Below are positions 23,248 to 30,893 of a stretch of 34,891 nucleotides of DNA, piece after piece. The position numbers and the translations under genes were made by a program. The first letter of the stretch is position 1. Every line of letters starts with the position of its first letter. Location of the stretch: the NCBI GenBank assembly GCA_027624865.1, contig JAQBTT010000004.1, forward strand, positions 1-34,891, read 5' to 3'. The stretch is from a bacterium. Lineage in GTDB: Bacteria; Patescibacteriota; Minisyncoccia; Minisyncoccales; UBA10102. Below the pieces are notes generated by a model that saw nothing but the letters and a program-made list of their open reading frames with translations, did no database searches and was not told the DNA's origin.

Positions 23248-23382
23248 CCCGTACTAGAAATTAGATTTCTCTTGATGACGTGCGACCATTGAAATATTAT
23301 TAGTGTTTAGTTTGACGATTTTATAATAAGCTAAATATTGTATTTTGGCGAGAAATAGCACAGTCTAATTTTCAGTACGGGG
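23247..23382. repeat. MITE-like element with 19-bp terminal inverted repeats
   Basis: CCCCGTACTAGAAATTAGA (23247-23265) versus TCTAATTTTCAGTACGGGG (23364-23382), 2 mismatches; flanked by CTCA on both sides. Confidence 0.6.
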
Positions 23383-23383
23383 C

Positions 23384-23845
23384 TCATACCCCGGCTTCTT
23401 CCCCATATCCTGCCAAGGTCATAAACTTGGGGACAAATGATTGATATGCTTTTTCTGGAACATCCCCTTCTTGAAGTTCACCAAAAGATTGTACAAGTAA
23501 ATCCCACACCCTCTCATCCTTTTCTTGCTCTCCCATGTGCTGATTAATAAGTTCTGCAATCTTAAGGGCCGAGCGTAGAGAAGAAATATCCTGCAAAGAA
23601 ACAGGGTACTGCACAAGTGGAATTGCTTCCACCAGGAGCTTTTTGTTTCTCCCCTGCACAAACTCCAAATATGAGAGAGAAAATAGTTCTAGCCCACCTC
23701 TCAATTTTGAGGTTATCTTACGCTCTGACATTGCAAACATAGAAAGCTTTCCATATTCTTTGCAAAAGACCGTAAAGATTCGATTCGCCTCACCCTGATC
23801 GTGCCTTTTAAGTATAATACCTTGCGTCTTATAATGAAATGCCAT
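23384..23845 (-). CDS. recO: RecO-like DNA repair protein (short, 153 aa)
   Basis: YKTQGIILKRHDQGEANRIFTVFCKEYGKLSMFAMSERKITSKLRGGLELFS (OB-fold N-terminus). Confidence 0.8.
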   Translation of the reverse strand: MAFHYKTQGIILKRHDQGEANRIFTVFCKEYGKLSMFAMSERKITSKLRGGLELFSLSYLEFVQGRNKKLLVEAIPLVQYPVSLQDISSLRSALKIAELINQHMGEQEKDERVWDLLVQSFGELQEGDVPEKAYQSFVPKFMTLAGYGEEAGV

Positions 23846-23850
23846 AGGTT

Positions 23851-24186
23851 TTATGCAAGGTCCTTTCGAGCTGCAAAGGCAAAAGAAAGAAAATATTGAT
23901 CTAGGTCTTTTAAGGTGGTGGCGTACTCCTTACTCCCCAGAACTGCTGCGCAAAAAAGCTCCCTTGCTCTTGCAATTTCTCTCAGGCGCCCTCTCCAGCG
24001 AATATCTGCAAGCGTCATATCAAAGAGTTCAAGCGCGCGTTCAACTGCGTATACAAATTGCCTTTCATCCTTCCCCTGCAATAAGGCAACCCTCCCGACC
24101 TCGCTCCCAATATTTCCCAGCTGATTCATTAAAGAAAATGTACGCCACCTTCCTTTCGCCAGTTCCTTGTGAAATACAATATTCAT
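23851..24186 (-). CDS. Hypothetical helical protein
   Basis: Compact ORF overlapping the DUF5674 gene by 4 bp. Confidence 0.55.
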   Translation of the reverse strand: MNIVFHKELAKGRWRTFSLMNQLGNIGSEVGRVALLQGKDERQFVYAVERALELFDMTLADIRWRGRLREIARARELFCAAVLGSKEYATTLKDLDQYFLSFAFAARKDLA

Positions 24187-24539
24187 TCCTGAATCAATTT
24201 CTTTACCAAGACTTTAATCTTCTTTTGAATCTCTTCATTTTCAACACCACGCGAACGATTCCCAAAGGATGGCTTTAAATTAATCATGGAATCAAACTGG
24301 ATGAAGGCATCGCCAATTTCACCAGGCAAAAGGTTAATCCCCCAAGTATTCTCACGCTTTGATCCTTCCTGCTCCATAAGCATTACCTCTTCATCTGCAT
24401 GAAGTTCTCCACCTATCGCCATAATATTTTGCTGAACATCAACAACGACTTTCACTAAGTGACCAAAGCCCTCCTCTGCAATGATTTTAAGTTCTCCTAT
24501 TGCGATGGGTTCTTTAATAATACGAATTTGAGTATCCAT
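24183..24539 (-). CDS. DUF5674 family protein (start at MDTQIR)
   Basis: VKVVVDVQQNIMAIGGELHADEEVMLMEQEGSKRENTWGINLLPG, FDSMINLKPSFGNRSRGVE. Confidence 0.75.
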   Translation of the reverse strand: MDTQIRIIKEPIAIGELKIIAEEGFGHLVKVVVDVQQNIMAIGGELHADEEVMLMEQEGSKRENTWGINLLPGEIGDAFIQFDSMINLKPSFGNRSRGVENEEIQKKIKVLVKKLIQE

Positions 24540-24543
24540 AATG

Positions 24544-27510
24544 CTATAACTTACGCATCCCAAGCCAAAGTTTCTTACCATCTAAGACGATTTCCCGCTC
24601 AACATCAAACACTTGTTTTGGTCGCGCGCCCTCTAGAAGATCTTTAATGCCTCCAATCTTTACAATGGTCTCTTTATGACGCAAAAACAGATTCTTTGCG
24701 CCAGCTTCTCCAGTATAGCGCAAAAGCACCCGATGCTCTGGCTTATATCCTGCATCTTTTCTCATCCCCTGCACATAGCGAAGTAACTCCCGAAGCGTTC
24801 CCTCTTCTTTGAGTGCTGGAGTAAGTGTAGTGTCAAGTTGCACATCTTCCTTTGCTGTAACGTCCATGACAACTTCCTTTACGTTCAATTCATCTTGAAG
24901 TAACGGCAAAACTTCTTCTCCAAGTTTTTCCTTAATGGTAAGTTTTGCTAAAGGCTGGCGCACCTTTATCCCTTCCTTTGCTCGCAGAGCCAACCCTTTG
25001 CTTGCAGTACTTCTTACTTGCTCCATTTGTTTTTCCAGCCTTGCGTTTTGTCTTTTCTTTTCCGCCTTTGGCCAATCTGCAAGGTGTACACTCCCCCCCA
25101 CAACTAATGGACTAGTGTGGGGGCGAGCCCCCACACTCATTTTTGAGTAGTGAGGGCTTCCTTTCCCATTTGTCTTTTCAAAGATATGCTCTGCCAAGAA
25201 AGGAATAAAGGGGGCGGCGAGCATACTTGTTTGGGAAAGCACGGAACCAAGAGTTGAGACTGCTTCATGCAGCTCTTTCTTGCTTTGTGGATTTTGGAAC
25301 CTGTTTCGGGATCTGCGAATATACCATAAAGAAAGATCATCAACCACAAAGGATTCAAGGGCGCGGGCAGCTCCCGTAATGTCATAGGTATCCATGCTTT
25401 TTGTCATATTTGATGCTGTCGTGTTCAAGCGAGATACAATCCACTGATCTAGCACATTCCTGCCTAAGCTTAGCTTAGGAGCTCCTAAGCTAAGCTTAGG
25501 CAGAAGCTTTGGAGCATAGGTTTCATAAAATACCAAAGAGTTCCAAAGCGTTAACATAAACTTCCTCAAGGTTTGCTGTAAATCTTTTTCAGAAAACAGC
25601 TTTGGATCCCAAGGATGATTGAGAGTATAAAAATACCAACGTACCGCATCCATGCCATACTTATCTGCCATATCCCATGGACTTACCACATTCCCTTTGG
25701 ACTTGGACATCTTCAACCCCTTCTCATCTAACACATGCCCAAGGGAGATAACATTTTTAAAAGGAGCCCCCTTCCCCAAAAGCGTGGATACGGCAAGCAA
25801 GGTGTAGAACCATCCTCGTGTTTGGTCTATGCCTTCCACAATATAATCTGCAGGAAACTCTTGTACCTTCTTTTCCCCCATCCAATGATTTTGCGCAAAA
25901 GGCATGGCTCCAGAATCATACCAAACATCAACCACATCTTTTACTCGTTTCATTGTTCCTTTACACTTTATGCAAGAAAACTCTACCTCATCTATAAAAG
26001 GCCTATGTACGTCAATCTCCTTTTTCCCTTTATATGGGTTACGCAAAAGCTTTTTTCCAAGCAGTTCTTTCACAGAGCCAACAACATCTTTTTCCTCACA
26101 TTTATTGCACTCCCAAATGGGCAAGGGAGTTCCCCAGTACCGTTCCCGCGAAAATGCCCAATCCTTCACTTCCTTTAACCATTCTCCCATTCTTCCCTCT
26201 TTTAAATGCCCAGGAATCCAATTTACCTTTCGATTATTTGCCAATAGCTGTTTTTTTACTTTCTGCATTGAGATAAACCAGCTTTCCTTTGCATAGTATA
26301 AAAGAGGGGTAGAGCATCTCCAGCAAAAAGGGTACTCATGTTCATACAGCTCTTCTTTCAGCAAAAGCCCTGCCTTTTTTAAATCAGCCACAATCAAAGG
26401 ATTAGCATCTTTCACAAACTTTCCTACATATGGTGCTGCCTCTTTTGTAAACTTTCCTTGTTCATCCACTAAATGTAGCATGGCAAGATTCTCCTTTTTC
26501 CCAAGCTCAAAGTCTTCTGCTCCATACGCAACCGCAGTATGCACAATACCTGTTCCGTCCTCTGTTGAAACAAAATCTGCTGTGACAACTTCCCATATCT
26601 TTTTTCCCTCTTGTGGCTTTCCAAAACGAAATAGAGGTTCATACTTTATCCCTACAAGATCTTTTCCAAGAAAGGTTTTTACCACGCTATATTCTCCAAG
26701 TACTTTTTTTGCAAGGCTTTTTGCTACAATATAGTATTGCTTTTCTTTTTTCACTAAGACATAGGGAATACTCGCGCCAACTGCCAGCGCAACGTTTCCA
26801 GGCAGAGTCCAAGGAGTGGTGGTCCAGGCCAAAAAATAAGTATCTAGTATTTTGTATTTTGTATTTAGTATTTTCTTTAAACTTTCTGGCGGTATCTTGA
26901 ATTTAGCATACACCGAAAGATCTTTTACCGTTTTGTACCCTTGAGCAAGTTCATGGGAAGAAAGAGAAGTCCCACACCGCGTGCAAAAAGGTACCACCTT
27001 ATAGTCTTTATACAAGAGCCCCTTCTCCCACCATGTTTTGATAATATGCCAAAGAGTTTCAATGTATGGAGTTTCATACGTGATGTATGCATCATCCATA
27101 TCCAGCCATACCCCCGCTCTATCTGTAAGATCCTCCCACTCCTTTTTGTATTTCCATACTGATTTTCGGCACTCCTCATTAAATTTTTCAATACCATATT
27201 CTTCAATATCTTTTTTGGACTTGAGTCCCAGCTGCTTCTCTACTTCAAGCTCCACAGGAAGACCATGAGTATCCCACCCAGCTTTTCTGGGGACAAAAAA
27301 TCCTCGCATGGTTTTATAGCGAAGCACGACATCTTTAAAGGATCGTGCTGCTATATGGTGCAGCCCTGGCCTTCCATTTGCAGCAGGTGGGCCTTCATAA
27401 AACACAAAAGAAGGAGAGCCTTTTCTCTTAGCAACAGATTTTGCAAAGGTTTTATCTCGCTCCCAACGCTTGAGAATTTGTTCTTCCAGCTTGGGAAAAT
27501 TTGCTTCCAT
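24544..27510 (-). CDS. ileS: Isoleucyl-tRNA synthetase
   Basis: FYEGPPAANGRPGLHHI, KMSKSKGNVVSPWDMADKYG, AWTTTPWTLPGNVALAV. Confidence 0.97.
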   Translation of the reverse strand: MEANFPKLEEQILKRWERDKTFAKSVAKRKGSPSFVFYEGPPAANGRPGLHHIAARSFKDVVLRYKTMRGFFVPRKAGWDTHGLPVELEVEKQLGLKSKKDIEEYGIEKFNEECRKSVWKYKKEWEDLTDRAGVWLDMDDAYITYETPYIETLWHIIKTWWEKGLLYKDYKVVPFCTRCGTSLSSHELAQGYKTVKDLSVYAKFKIPPESLKKILNTKYKILDTYFLAWTTTPWTLPGNVALAVGASIPYVLVKKEKQYYIVAKSLAKKVLGEYSVVKTFLGKDLVGIKYEPLFRFGKPQEGKKIWEVVTADFVSTEDGTGIVHTAVAYGAEDFELGKKENLAMLHLVDEQGKFTKEAAPYVGKFVKDANPLIVADLKKAGLLLKEELYEHEYPFCWRCSTPLLYYAKESWFISMQKVKKQLLANNRKVNWIPGHLKEGRMGEWLKEVKDWAFSRERYWGTPLPIWECNKCEEKDVVGSVKELLGKKLLRNPYKGKKEIDVHRPFIDEVEFSCIKCKGTMKRVKDVVDVWYDSGAMPFAQNHWMGEKKVQEFPADYIVEGIDQTRGWFYTLLAVSTLLGKGAPFKNVISLGHVLDEKGLKMSKSKGNVVSPWDMADKYGMDAVRWYFYTLNHPWDPKLFSEKDLQQTLRKFMLTLWNSLVFYETYAPKLLPKLSLGAPKLSLGRNVLDQWIVSRLNTTASNMTKSMDTYDITGAARALESFVVDDLSLWYIRRSRNRFQNPQSKKELHEAVSTLGSVLSQTSMLAAPFIPFLAEHIFEKTNGKGSPHYSKMSVGARPHTSPLVVGGSVHLADWPKAEKKRQNARLEKQMEQVRSTASKGLALRAKEGIKVRQPLAKLTIKEKLGEEVLPLLQDELNVKEVVMDVTAKEDVQLDTTLTPALKEEGTLRELLRYVQGMRKDAGYKPEHRVLLRYTGEAGAKNLFLRHKETIVKIGGIKDLLEGARPKQVFDVEREIVLDGKKLWLGMRKL
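25114..25137. repeat. Perfect palindrome inside ileS
   Basis: AGTGTGGGGGC ga GCCCCCACACT. Confidence 0.85.
25460..25503. repeat. 44-bp perfect palindrome (KLSL family) in frame in ileS
   Basis: CTGCCTAAGCTTAGCTTAGGA GC TCCTAAGCTAAGCTTAGGCAG; encodes LPKLSLGAPKLSLGR. Confidence 0.95.
26845..26872. repeat. 4 x 7-bp tandem repeat in ileS
   Basis: TAGTATT TTGTATT TTGTATT TAGTATT. Confidence 0.85.
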
Positions 27511-27552
27511 AGAAATAAACTACCACTTTTCCAAGTGCTTTTCAATCGCACC

Positions 27553-27587
27553 TAGGACTGCTTGAAACCCGGTTTCAAGCAGTCCTA
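27553..27587. repeat. 35-bp perfect palindrome supplying the argS stop codon
   Basis: TAGGACTGCTTGAAACC c GGTTTCAAGCAGTCCTA. Confidence 0.95.
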
Positions 27588-29363
27588 CATTTGCTCTAGA
27601 GTTTTGATGCCCAAAAGGTGAAGAGAGTTTTGGATAATCTGAGCTGTCGCTGAAGTAAGCAAGAGACGAAAGTCCTTTTGCTCTTTAGTATCTGCTTTTA
27701 ATACACGATGCTTTGCATAAAAATTATTGTATGCTTGAGCTACATCAAACACAAAACCTGCAACCATATGGGGGGTAAAGTTTTTTGCGCTATCTCGCGC
27801 TACTTCAGGGAATCTATACAGTAGCCGCAACAAAACTACCTCCTCTTTAACTAAGCTAAGCTTAGCAAAACTTACTAAGCTTAGCTTAGTTAAAGGTTCT
27901 GTTTCGCGAAGAATACTCTTGCACCGCACATAGGTATATTGAAGGTAGGGACCACTCTCTCCTTGTAAGCTCAAAGACTTTTCAAAATCAAAAATAATAT
28001 CTTTCCCAAGGCTCACGCGAAGCAAAGAGTATTTTATTGCGCCTATTGCAATAGTTTCTGCTGCACTTTCCTGTTCCTCTTTTGCCACCTCACTTTCTGA
28101 GGATTTCATAATGTCGCGTACCCTTCGCTTCACCTCATCAATCAATTCTTCTCCTGTCACAATATTTCCACTACGACTGGACATCTTTCCTTCTGGCAGG
28201 CGCACCATTCCATGTGAAAGATGCTTAGTTTTTTCGCTAAGCATTGGATCAATTTCCTTTAGCGCGGCAAGCAGTACCTTGAAGTAGTCAATGATTTCAT
28301 TTCCCGTGATAATTAAAGAAAGGTCATACTGAAAATCCTTGTACTTTGTAGGGGCGAGTCCAAGTTCCTTTGCCTCATACGTTGGCAATCCCTTGGAGTT
28401 AATAAATACTCTGCTATGTAAGCCGTATTTCTCCCCAGGAAAAATAATTGCTCCTTGGCTTTTCTCAAAGATTCCTTTTTTTACTCCCTCTTCCACAATC
28501 TTTTTTCCTATCTTTGCAGAGTCACTTTCAAAGTAGTAGGTATCAAACTTTGTTCCAAGACGCTCATACATTTGTTTAAAATAGTCAAGGCTCCATTTTT
28601 TGCCTTGCTCATATAAACGATTAACTTCTTTATCGCTTTTATCATATACAGCTGTATTAATTTCATTGATTCTTTTTGTATCATCACTCTCTTCTTGTTT
28701 CTGCCAAGAATCTCTACTATCTTTTGGAGAGCCGACAAGAAGGATTTTATCTACTGGCTCATACACTGAATTACCATACGCATAGCATGCACCTAAAAAT
28801 TGAGCTTTTTTTGAAAGCGAAGCTTTCTCTTCTGGCATCTGGTGTGAGGATTGCTGCATTCCCCAAATTGCCTTTGCAACATGCAGTCCAACATCCCCTT
28901 GGTAGTTCACGCGCTTCACTTCTGCTCCTTGTAACTCAAGAAGTCTTGATATGCTCTCTCCTGCAGCATTGCTATATAAATGCCCAATATGAAACTCTTT
29001 AAATGGATTTGGGTCAGTAAACTCCACCATCACTTTTTTCTTTCCTTCCCCGCGCCCATACTTTTCTTTCTTTCCCGCTATCTCTTTTGCTTCTCTTATA
29101 AAGTACTTTTTGGTTAAAAAGAAATTTAAAAACCCAGGACCTGCTACCTCGACTTTTTCGAGGAAATCCAAAGCACGAATATCGAAATTCGAAACGATAG
29201 ATTCCGCGACTTCGCGGGGATTCTTGCCGAGCTGTTTTGCCAAAACTAAGGCGACATTGGTGGAATAGTCTCCATACTCCATATTCTCTGGGTGCTCAAA
29301 AACAATCTCCGCGTCATCACTGAGCGCCTTCCTTACCATCTTTTCCAGTTCCTTCACAATCAT
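27585..29363 (-). CDS. argS: Arginyl-tRNA synthetase
   Basis: VEFTDPNPFKEFHIGHLYSNAAGESISRLLE, HLSHGMVRLPEGKMSSRSGNIVTGEELI, YLQYTYVRCKSIL. Confidence 0.97.
   Translation of the reverse strand: MIVKELEKMVRKALSDDAEIVFEHPENMEYGDYSTNVALVLAKQLGKNPREVAESIVSNFDIRALDFLEKVEVAGPGFLNFFLTKKYFIREAKEIAGKKEKYGRGEGKKKVMVEFTDPNPFKEFHIGHLYSNAAGESISRLLELQGAEVKRVNYQGDVGLHVAKAIWGMQQSSHQMPEEKASLSKKAQFLGACYAYGNSVYEPVDKILLVGSPKDSRDSWQKQEESDDTKRINEINTAVYDKSDKEVNRLYEQGKKWSLDYFKQMYERLGTKFDTYYFESDSAKIGKKIVEEGVKKGIFEKSQGAIIFPGEKYGLHSRVFINSKGLPTYEAKELGLAPTKYKDFQYDLSLIITGNEIIDYFKVLLAALKEIDPMLSEKTKHLSHGMVRLPEGKMSSRSGNIVTGEELIDEVKRRVRDIMKSSESEVAKEEQESAAETIAIGAIKYSLLRVSLGKDIIFDFEKSLSLQGESGPYLQYTYVRCKSILRETEPLTKLSLVSFAKLSLVKEEVVLLRLLYRFPEVARDSAKNFTPHMVAGFVFDVAQAYNNFYAKHRVLKADTKEQKDFRLLLTSATAQIIQNSLHLLGIKTLEQM
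27845..27895. repeat. 51-bp inverted repeat (KLSL family) in frame in argS
   Basis: CTTTAACTAAGCTAAGCTTAG n9 CTAAGCTTAGCTTAGTTAAAG; encodes LTKLSLVSFAKLSLVK. Confidence 0.95.
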
Positions 29364-29537
29364 AATCTATTTTTAATGTACCCCGCGCCATTCTTCTTTG
29401 CAATGGATTAAACATCGAAAAGAAACTAAGGTACACTATAAACATGGACAAAAACAAAGAAAGAAAATGGTGCGGGGTGTACCATATTTTCCTCTATAAT
29501 AAATATGACTGTAAAATAAGCAGTTAAAATAGCATAT

Positions 29538-29984
29538 ATGCCAATACTCGCAGAAAACAGAAAAGCACACCATGACTACCAAATCCTTGAAACGATTGAG
29601 GCGGGTTTGGTATTGATAGGGCAAGAGGTAAAAGCAATCCGCCAAGGAAAAATTCAACTAGCCGGTTCCTTTGTATCCTTTCGGGGATCAGAGCTTTTTT
29701 TACTTGGAGCTACTATTCCTCCCTATCAACCACAAAATGCACCCGCAAGTTATGATGCAGAGCGCGCAAGAAAGCTTCTGCTAAACAAAGAGGAACTCCG
29801 TTCCCTATTTGGGAGGGCAGCGCAGGAAGGATTGACTTTTGTGCCCTTAAAGGTGTATACTAGCAAAGCCAAGATTAAGCTTTCCTTTGGCATTGCCAGA
29901 GGGAAAAGAAAGGGAGATAAACGAGAACTCTTGCGAAAAAAAGAGGCCCAGCAAGAAATGCAAAGGGCGCTCAAACGGGGGTGA
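29538..29984 (+). CDS. smpB: SsrA-binding protein
   Basis: LAENRKAHHDYQILETIEAGLVLIGQEVKAIRQGKIQLAGSFVSF; C-terminal GKRKGDKRELLRKKEAQQEMQRALKRG. Confidence 0.97.
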   Translation: MPILAENRKAHHDYQILETIEAGLVLIGQEVKAIRQGKIQLAGSFVSFRGSELFLLGATIPPYQPQNAPASYDAERARKLLLNKEELRSLFGRAAQEGLTFVPLKVYTSKAKIKLSFGIARGKRKGDKRELLRKKEAQQEMQRALKRG

Positions 29985-30325
29985 ATTGTTTCGATAGGGG
30001 AAAGAGCATTAGTATGCAGACTGAGGTTCCAAGATACTCACAAAAAAACTTGGGGCACCATAAATGCCAACATATTTGGTCCACAACGGGCCCTTGCCTA
30101 CGCATAAAGCTTAGGCCATCTCTCCCTTGACCTCGATAGAGGAAAAGAGGTGTCAATCATCGAGCAAGGCATTGTTTCGCGATTCGGGAACCCTGCGACA
30201 TAAACAGAATCAAAAAGAAGAGGGGTTTTGCTCCGTTTTAACTCTCTTTTTCAACCAATGGGGCTATGTCTGAAGAAATACTAATGCAATATCTTCTAGA
30301 CGAGGGGTCATTCCCTCCACCTCCA
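29977..30325 (+). ncRNA. ssrA: tmRNA (transfer-messenger RNA)
   Basis: 5' GGGGGTGAATTGTTTCGATAGGGG; 3' AGACGAGGGGTCATTCCCTCCACCTCCA; acceptor GGGGGTG/CACCTCC; tag frame GCC AAC ATA TTT GGT CCA CAA CGG GCC CTT GCC TAC GCA TAA; directly after smpB. Confidence 0.88.
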
Positions 30326-30382
30326 CACCAAATTATCCTAACCTAAAGATTAAGACACCTTACAAAAGTTTGCCACAATAAT

Positions 30383-30892
30383 CTGACAAAAAAAATATAC
30401 ATAAACAAACAAATACGAGCAACTGAAGTTCGCTTAATTGATGAAACAGGTGCTCAAGCAGGTGTGATTCCTTTAGCGGAGGCACTTGTGCGAGCACAAA
30501 CAGCTGGCCTGGATCTTATCCAGGTAACCGAGAAGGTAGATCCTCCTGTAGTAAAGATTGCAGATTATGGAAAATACCTTTACCAACAAGGGAAAAAAGA
30601 CCGAGAGGTAAAAAAACATACCGGAGGAGACTTAAAGGAAATTCGTCTCAGTTTCAATATTTCAGACCACGATCTTGAAACAAGAGTAAAACAAGCAGAA
30701 AAGTTTTTAAAGAGAGGAGATAATATTCGAATTAATCTCAGGCTTAAGGGACGACAAAAAGCACTTATAGATCATGCTAAAGAGAAGATTCAAAAATTTA
30801 TAAATGAGCTCACCCTCTTAATCCCGATTCGAACAGAACGAGACATGAAGCTGGAACCTCGAGGATTAACGATGGTAATAACAAAGAAATAG
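30383..30892 (+). CDS. infC: Translation initiation factor IF-3 (non-canonical start)
   Basis: Conserved IYINKQIRATEVRLIDETG lies upstream of the first GTG (30464); C-terminus KEIRLSFNISDHDLETRVKQAEKFLKRGDNIRINLRLKGRQ. Confidence 0.9.
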   Translation: MTKKIYINKQIRATEVRLIDETGAQAGVIPLAEALVRAQTAGLDLIQVTEKVDPPVVKIADYGKYLYQQGKKDREVKKHTGGDLKEIRLSFNISDHDLETRVKQAEKFLKRGDNIRINLRLKGRQKALIDHAKEKIQKFINELTLLIPIRTERDMKLEPRGLTMVITKK

Positions 30893-30893
30893 C

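Noticed and set aside
25735-26178. 147-aa plus-strand ORF opposite ileS
   Set aside because: Antisense shadow; composition looks like reverse-complement of an aaRS.
29436-29657. 73-aa minus-strand ORF between argS and smpB
   Set aside because: Overlaps the smpB start on the opposite strand and the divergent promoter region; no domain.
29971-30156. 61-aa minus-strand ORF
   Set aside because: Antisense to the 5' half of the tmRNA.
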